A stretch of 64,000 bases of DNA from Mytilus californianus (taxonomy: Eukaryota; Mollusca; Bivalvia; Mytilida; Mytilidae): assembly GCF_021869535.1 (NCBI RefSeq), contig NW_026262740.1:310001-374000 (forward strand), in the 5' to 3' direction. Each line of letters starts with the position of its first letter. Position 1 is the stretch's first letter. Positions 57,735 through 64,000 of this stretch are shown here, in pieces. The position numbers and the translations under genes are program-made. The notes under the pieces were generated by a model. That model did no database searches, was not told the DNA's origin, and saw nothing but the letters and a program-made list of their open reading frames with translations.

Positions 57735-59180
57735 AAAAATTGTGTTACCCGAGTATTATTGGCAGATTATACAACAGAAATGGGATTCATTACCTTTAGA
57801 AGCATTCTATGATTGATAAAGGTAATACTATTTTTTTATTTTCTTTTTACTGTGCTTGCAATCTCCATCGTGGCACCTTGTACAGTTTGAGATTTAAACA
57901 AATTTCCTTCAATGGTAATTGTGTGTATTTCTGCATGACTGATGGATTTTGGCCTTAAACATTAAATCTCAGGCTTTACTGAATGTGATACTTTGCCTTC
58001 TATCCTGCTTAATATTCAAATTTCATCAGATATATAAATAACTATAGTCACTATTCACTATTTTATTTACACTTGCATGCATAAATGTTATATACAATGC
58101 TATCACATGTGTCAGGTATCACATTGCATGGTTAAGTCTCAATATGTAGTTTTAATTGTATTGCATATTTAGATCCTCCTCGTGGTAAGGTGCTGGTAAC
58201 ACTGATTCACCTTCACATTCATATATAAAAAAAAATTAAGAAATTGTAATGTTAACTTTACTTCAGCTTTGTTAGAAATAGCTATATATATAGTATTATT
58301 TTATTAGAATATGCATCACTGGCCAAATTAACAATGCTTTATATGTCTTTATATGTCTTAACATTTTATTTTATTTCTTACCTGTTTAGAAATGAATGAC
58401 ATCACTTCACCTGTCAAGCTTATATCATCCAACCATGCTTTATTTCAACCATCATCATACTTTAAATTTCATTGTAACATATGAACATGTATACTGTTTC
58501 TCATTTAGCTGTTTCACATAATTTGTTTGCAATACATGTATTGTCATGCACTTGGCATAATCATTATAAAATATATTAAATTCTGGTTCTGAATTTTAAT
58601 AAATGTAACACTGTTGATTACATTAGCTTGACAGATGTAGATTGTTCCTGCTGCAAATGGACAAATATAATGGTTTATTTCTTTTATACAGTGGATCATA
58701 ATAACTGGAGGTATACAGATGTATATTCCTCTACAAATGCAGATACTGAAGGGATTAGTCTGCACATTACACACACTTTAATGGCTCTAGTGAGCTGGTT
58801 TTTCATGGCATCAGATGCTGGTTATTTTAGCTCACCTAGCCAATCACTAGTATAAGCCTTTTTCATCACTTTGACTCTGTTTTATGTTTGTTCATTTGTA
58901 TACATCCATCTGTTTATATTTCACATTTATATCTCCTTTCCTAAACTGATTTGTCAATTTCAACCAAGTTCTGAATCAAACCATGTAATAATGGCACTTA
59001 AAAGACATTGAATAAGAAAATATTAATTATTACAATACCTGAATATAGTGATTTCCCATGTGAGCAATTCAGGGTTCTTGTAGTTTATAGTTATATAAGG
59101 CAATTTGTATGCCCCCTATGGCCCTATCACAGCAGGGTTGTTGCACTCAAATAAAATTACTTTAATTCATTTTTCTTTAT
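57735..59180. other. Non-coding stretch upstream of the Helitron-like exons
   Basis: AT-rich. The 75-residue frame at 58,628 and its antisense partner lack motif support. 'tagctcacctagcc' near 58,830 resembles a common mollusc repeat. I see no gene. Confidence 0.5.
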
Positions 59181-59184
59181 TCAG

Positions 59185-59667
59185 ATAATGGAAAGGGTGA
59201 ATAATATTAAAAAGTCTGCCACCAAAGCAAAAGGGGTATCACTGCAAATAGTAGGCATGCTTTTCAAAGTAAAGAAAAATGGGAAAGTTTCAGAAGAGCA
59301 TATGAATACTGTCAGTGATTTGACAGATGAAATCACAACTTTGATGGACGATGTAAATCATAATGCTGATTCAGTTAAAACCAATTTAACTAAAACTGAT
59401 GAAGAGTTAAAGGAGGCTCAAAAGAAAATTGAGGGTTTGAGGAATGAAAACCTTAGTTAAAGGAAAAAAATTTCTCAGGCAAGACGTGACCAATATGAGG
59501 CACAAGATGAATGCAAAAAGTTGAAAAGAGACCTTGATTCTAGCCAGAAAGTTCTTCATGCAATGTCGTTTGATGAAGACATGGATGATTTAAATAATTC
59601 AGCTGCTGCACAACCACCATCCAATACAGACTCACAAAAATTGATTATCACAAACTTTTTGTACTAA
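59185..59667 (+). pseudogene. Coiled-coil ORF with one internal stop
   Basis: It follows acceptor 'ctttattcag'; ATG at 59,188. The frame runs 90 codons to TAA (59,458), then continues open in the same frame for 68 more codons to 59,667. It is Lys/Glu-rich helix: 'VSDLTDEITTLMDDVNHNAD', 'KTDEELKEAQKKIEGLRNEN', then 'ARRDQYEAQDECKKLKRDLD'. No known domain. It may be a 5' gene of the Helitron-like element or an older host exon; the single stop suggests decay. Confidence 0.5.
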
Positions 59668-59836
59668 TTTAATTGTTGTATATGCATATATATGTAAATC
59701 TGATGTTTTTTATGAATCATCATTATCTTTTTTTCTTGTATACTGTTTGGACAGAAATTTTATTTAACATCTAAATTGTATTTATTTTCACTGTCTTATG
59801 TATAATTTAAGTAATAAAGTTTTTTTTTTTTTTTAG

Positions 59837-61139
59837 ATATGCAACATTGAAACACATCAAAATGCCTAAGCAGAACAAAAAATCACCCAGTCAGAAGAAT
59901 AGGGAAGACAAGCTACGGAAGAGGCTTGAACGTCATGTATGTATTATATATATAGTAAAGGGGCATATATATATTTGTTTAGGGGCCAGCTGAAGGACGC
60001 CTCCGGGTGCGAGAATTCCTCGCTGCATTGAAGACCTGTTGGTGACCTTCTGCTGTTGTCTGCTCTATAGTCCGGTTGTTGTCTCTTTGACACATTCCTC
60101 ATTTCCATTCTCAATTTTATTAATTCAGAAATTGTTTATCAAAATCAAATTCTCTCTCTTTAAACTGACAGAAACTAATTATACTTATTCTTGTGACATT
60201 GCATCTGGCATTAGGCTATTTTTTTCTCTTATTTTTAACTAATAATACTTAATCATGTGACATTGTATCTGGCTTAGGCTATATTTTTTTCTTCACTTTT
60301 CACAGAAACTAGGTACAGAGGAATCCAAAGACATTCTCAGACCAGCATCTCAACAACTATTTACTGTGGCCAATCCCAACTCACAAATTCAACAGCCAAC
60401 AACTTCTAAAATTGACAGTCAAAAGGTTAGTACAGTTCATACACAATTTAAACCAGGACTTACAGTGGCAAAAAGACAGAAAAGATACTGCAGTAAAAAA
60501 AGAGAGAAAAACTAATAAAACAAAAGAAAAAAGAATAAATGCGACAAGAAAAAAAGAAAAAAATAGACGGGGTATACAAAATTATGTTGTACTATATATT
60601 GTCTATCATTACAGTTCACTCAACTAAATGAATCACAAGAGTTTTTTGTTTATCTTTTCAGAAAAAGAGAAAAATTCAGGATACTGACATTCCAAGACCA
60701 GCATCTCAACAACTATTTACTGTGGCCAATTCCAACTCACAAATTCAACAGCCAACAACTTCTAAAATTGACAGTCAAAAGGTTAGTACAGTTCATATAC
60801 AATTTAAACCTGGACTTACAGTGACAAAAAGACATAAAAGATACTGCAGTAAAAAAAGAGAGAGAAACTATTAAAACAAATGAACAAAAGAATAAATGCG
60901 ACAAGAAAAAAAAAGAAAAAAATAGAGGGGTATACAAAATTATGTTGTACTATATATTGTCTATCATTACAGTTCCCTCAACTAAATGAATCACAAGATT
61001 TTTTTGTTTATCTCTTCAGAAAAAGAGAAAAAATCAGGATACTGACATTCCAAGACCAGCATCTCAACAACTATTTACTGTGGCCAATCCAAACTCACAA
61101 ATTCAACAGCCAACAACTTCTAAAATTGACAGTCAAAAG
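59837..61139 (+). CDS. 5' exons of the Helitron-like gene, with three copied 40-codon exons
   Basis: Exon 1: acceptor at 59,836, ATG 59,862, 'MPKQNKKSPSQKNREDKLRK', ends 59,936 at donor 'gtatgt' in phase 0. Exons 2 to 4 (60,306-60,425; 60,662-60,781; 61,020-61,139) are each exactly 120 nt, phase 0, with 'cag' acceptors and 'gttagt' donors. All share 'RPASQQLFTVAN' and 'SQIQQPTTSKIDSQK'; exons 3 and 4 begin 'KKRK'. Steps between exon starts are 356 and 358 bp, so exon plus intron was copied. They join in frame to 61,619. The sequence is basic and polar, without a known domain; it may be a disordered nuclear N-terminus. A 76-residue minus-strand frame in these introns is a shadow. Confidence 0.6.
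59964..60120 (-). repeat. Dispersed mussel-type repeat, second copy of the 1.8-kb family
   Basis: Matches 1,800-1,959 over its whole length. It lies in the first intron of the predicted Helitron-like gene. Confidence 0.75.
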
Positions 61140-61192
61140 GTTAGTACAATTTATATACAATTTAAACCTGGAATTACAGTGGCAAAAAGACA

Positions 61193-61420
61193 AACAAACA
61201 AACAAACAAATATTTTATTTGCCAATCACGGCGCCCAAAATGAGCAGAATAATTACAATATAATTTTCAAACATAATGTAAAGTAAATTAAAATAGGTTA
61301 AACAAAGTACATAATATGATTGATTTTGATTTAGTTGATTGATATAGTATTAAAGCAATTTGTAATAATAAACATATATAATACAATATGACCAATAGTC
61401 TGTTACTCTGGTCCCTTTAT
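61193..61420 (-). mobile_element. 5'-truncated LINE 3' end with 13-bp TSD
   Basis: 228 bp flanked by 'tggcaaaaagaca' (61,180-61,192 and 61,421-61,433). On the minus strand it ends '...gattggcaaataaaatat' plus (TTTG)n, like the 3' end of the LINE at 46.3 kb but with another tail microsatellite. The sister introns at 60,470 and 60,830 keep the equivalent unoccupied site ('gtggcaaaaagacagaaaag', 'gtgacaaaaagacataaaag'), confirming insertion. Confidence 0.9.
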
Positions 61421-61618
61421 TGGCAAAAAGACAGAAAAGATACTGCAGTAAAAAAAGAGAGAAAAACTAATAAAACAAATGAACAAAAGAATTAATGCGA
61501 CAAGAAAAAAAAGAAAAAAATAGACGGGGTATACAAAATTATGTTGTACTATATATTGTCTATCATTACAGTTCCCTCAACTAAATGAATCACAAGAGTT
61601 TTTTGTTTATCTTTTCAG

Positions 61619-64000
61619 AAAAAGAGAAAAATTCAGGATACTAATTTGTTTGCGACCACTTCTGCTACAGATATTCCTACAGAACCTGCTAGAACCAAAG
61701 AACTGAATTGGTTCTGTGAATATTTAAATGATCAAGACATGAGAAATATCCATAAGAAAAGTTTATACAGTCCAAAACATTCTAAAAATCTAAATGCCTC
61801 TCTTCAAGGACTTACACAACAAGAACTAAACAATTTATCTAGACGAAAAAAAAGGCAGTGTCCTCAGAATAGACAGACAGAAAATGCGAAGAGGAATTTA
61901 ACTCGCAAAGAACGACGAAACATACCTGAGGTTAAGGATCAGGAAAATGCAAGAAGGAATGAAACTCGTTCACATAGACGAAGCATGACTGAGGTTAAGG
62001 ATCAGGAAAAAGCTAGAAGGAATGAAACTCGTTCACATAGACGAAGCATGAATGAAGTTAGAGAACAAGAAAGTGTGAGGAGAAATATAACTCGTCAAAT
62101 ACGACGCAAAATACCTGAAGTTAGAGATCAGGGTAATGCTAAAAGACAAAAAAACTCGTAAAGATAGACGCAGTATACCTGAAAGATAGACGCAGTATAC
62201 CTGAAGTTAGAGAACAAGAAAGTGCTAGGAGTAATATAACACGTCAAAAACGACGCAGTATACCTGAAGTTAAAGAACAAAAAAGTGCTAGGAGTAATAT
62301 AACACGTCAAAAACGACGCAGTATACCTGAAGTTGAAGAACAAGAAAGTGATAGGAGTAATATAACACGTCTAAAACGACGCAGTATACCTGAAGTTAAA
62401 GGACAAGAAAGTGCTAGGAGTAATATAACACGTCAAAAACGACGCAGTTTACCTGAAGTTAGAGATCAGGGTAATGCTAAAAGAAGAAAGACTCGTCAAA
62501 ATAGACGAGGTATACCTGAAGTTAGAGATAAGGAAAAAACAAGTAGACAAAAATGGCGACATACCTATAACAGGAACAAAAAAGAAACACATCTCAACAG
62601 ACATTCAAGGATAAAAAAGAAAAGTGACATTGAAATCCAAATTCAAATATTTAGAGACTTGCTCAAAAGAAGTGATGATCTCATGTTGTATGCAAACATT
62701 TTACCAGCATAGTGTTTATGCCTGTTCTAAAGAACATTATATGCAGAAAGGAATTCCACAAGAAATATTGGATCAAACTCTTACAGGAACTAAAAGTGTT
62801 TCAGAAAGTGAATGGGTGTGCAAAACATGCCATAAATATATAATGGAAAAAAAAATGCCACCCACGGCCTACAACAATGGATTTAAGTACAACACTTTAC
62901 CAGACTACTTACATCACTTGTCTCCAACTCAAACTGAGGAGAGAACTGTAGCATTGCGCATACTGTTCATGCAACTGAAGGAACTTGGAGTAGGAAAGCA
63001 GTTTGGGATATATGGCAATACAGTTAATGTACCAATGGATCCGTCTGATGTTATATCTGTGCTTCCTAGAAGATTTGAAGACACTGCTACTATTCATCTG
63101 TTATTTAAAAGAAAACTTGAGTACAAATCCTCCATCCTCCATTAAACTGTGAGACCAAAAGTTATTAATGAATTAGTTAAATATTTCATTGGAAATAGTC
63201 CATTATATCAAGAGGAAGCAATACAATTGGATACCTCTTGGACATCAGAAAATACAAATATCATCAACTTTGCATCAGAAACTGACATTGAAGTGATCGA
63301 AAGCCATGAAAAATTAGTGCAAATGCAGTCTGCAAAAAATCAAAGAGCACAAGGCAATAATTTACCACACAGTAAACAGAACCAAGAAAAGAATAAATTG
63401 ATCTTTGATGAAAATGATGATAACTGGGTAGAACAATCTGATGAAGAAGTGTCAGGTTCAGGAAACAAGGACACTTTACTACAAAATTTAGACTTTACAG
63501 ATGATGGTAGGCATGCCTTACAAATTGCACCTGGTGAAAAAAAAAACATCCTCTAAGCTTATTCCTTGACAAATATGCAGAGGAAAAGTCATTCCCTGTG
63601 CTATTTGCTGGACAAAAAAGAATTGAAAATCATCAGAGAACAATTCCAGTAACTTTCAGCACAATCTGCAAGGCAGAGTTGAGGAGTGCAGACACTAGAT
63701 TTTCAACATCTGTACCCAATATTTTCTTTAAACTTAAGAAACTTCAAACATTACAAGTCAAAGACATTACAACTACTGCTTTACGTAAAACTAACAATAA
63801 TTCATATACAGCTGGACAATTGAAATCATCTGAAAATATAAACAGTTTACTTCAAAATGACCAGGGATTTACATTTTTAAAGACTCTAAGGTCATCACCA
63901 CCTTATTATCAAAACAAGCAGAAGGAATTATTTGCAATATTGAGACAACTAGGCCTGCCAACTTTCTTTGCTACTTTTTCAGCAGCTGAGACTCAATGGT
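61619..64000 (+). pseudogene. Helitron-like replication protein (5' part, frame-shifted)
   Basis: The exon follows 'tatcttttcag' and continues past the window end. Parts in order: 'NWFCEYLNDQDMRNIHKKSL' (about 61,700); an Arg-rich tract of about ten 21-residue repeats, 61,880-62,560 ('EVKDQENARRNETRSHRRSM', 'EVREQESARSNITRQKRRSI'); a zinc/DUF6570-like region, 62,650-63,260 ('SCCMQTFYQHSVYACS', 'CKTCHKYIMEKKMPPTA', 'ALRILFMQLKELGVGKQFGI', 'YGNTVNVPMDPSDVISVLPR'); Helitron_like_N, 63,549-64,000 ('PLSLFLDKYAEEKSFPVLFA', 'VPNIFFKLKKLQTLQ', 'FLKTLRSSPPYYQNKQKELF', 'LGLPTFFATFSAAETQW'). The HUH nickase and Pif1-type helicase would lie downstream, outside the window. Frame breaks: an A-run near 62,150 plus a 22-bp duplication near 62,165; near 62,640; TAA 63,143; an A-run near 63,540. 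It looks inactive, unless the A-run shifts are sequence errors. Helitrons move by rolling-circle replication. Confidence 0.85.

Noticed and set aside
58628-58855. 75-residue plus-strand frame
   Set aside because: It crosses an acceptor-like site, has an overlapping antisense frame and ends in a common mollusc repeat phrase; coding support is insufficient.
60412-60937. Lys/Arg-rich frames and their antisense partners in the introns between the 40-codon exons
   Set aside because: They are intronic A-rich sequence copied with the exons, and they begin or end across splice sites.

Overview
This window is intron- and repeat-rich, AT-rich animal DNA, most likely from a mytilid mussel (Mytilus or a close relative). 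I base this on many dispersed sequence families that I recognise as typical of mussel genomes: the 'ggggccagctgaaggacg' family at 1.8 and 60.0 kb, the 'cgcgcgtttcgtctacaa' family at 12.7 kb, the 'tggtggattaaacctggtt' family at 18.5 and 50.1 kb, and the 'acaactctccatccaagtca' family at 52.8 kb. NHL-propeller, fibronectin III and C2H2 exons fit the same picture. No database was searched. There is no sign of bacterial organisation; genes are split into exons with GT/AG borders, and many are broken.

Layout. 0-17.4 kb: a mosaic of duplicated blocks holding two paralogous NHL-type propeller exons (2.87-3.70 and 16.04-16.87 kb) and a relic of a third (17.2 kb). Two upstream exons at 4.72-5.27 kb join the second propeller exon in phase, suggesting one gene with an 11-kb repeat-filled intron. 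7.78-9.61 kb: a composite mobile element with 463-bp terminal direct repeats, inserted inside an old SINE-like copy. 18-22 kb: dispersed repeats, then a ~257-bp satellite array. 22.6-30.7 kb: four tandem ~1.93-kb units, each with one FN3 exon on the minus strand; two of the four carry nonsense codons. 31-37 kb: arrays of degenerate purine-rich hexamers with a 36-bp higher-order period, around three duplicated micro-exons. 38.7-40.5 kb: a two-exon coiled-coil gene.

41-50 kb: nested repeats, including a tRNA-derived SINE, a CACTA/Plavaka-like transposase pseudogene (43.8-45.4 kb) and a 5'-truncated LINE on the minus strand (46.3-49.4 kb). 52.5-56.3 kb: a decaying gene that combines two C2H2 fingers with a DEDDh (DnaQ-like) exonuclease domain, disrupted by a SINE-like insertion and a tandem duplication. 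57.1-57.7 kb: a 151-bp minisatellite. 59.2-64.0 kb: the 5' part of an autonomous Helitron-like element, with tandemly copied 40-codon exons, an arginine-rich 21-residue repeat tract, a Helitron-associated zinc/DUF6570-like domain and a Helitron_like_N (Rep-side) domain running off the window end, with several frameshifts and stops.

The strongest thread is a roughly 420-430-bp SINE-like family with a (CAAT)n tail and a CCCCA...TGGGG head hairpin. It has about 20 full or partial copies here. Most young copies have 10-15-bp target-site duplications, and three have an unoccupied paralogous target site elsewhere in this window, which proves insertion. Four of the young copies share diagnostic changes and form one recent subfamily.
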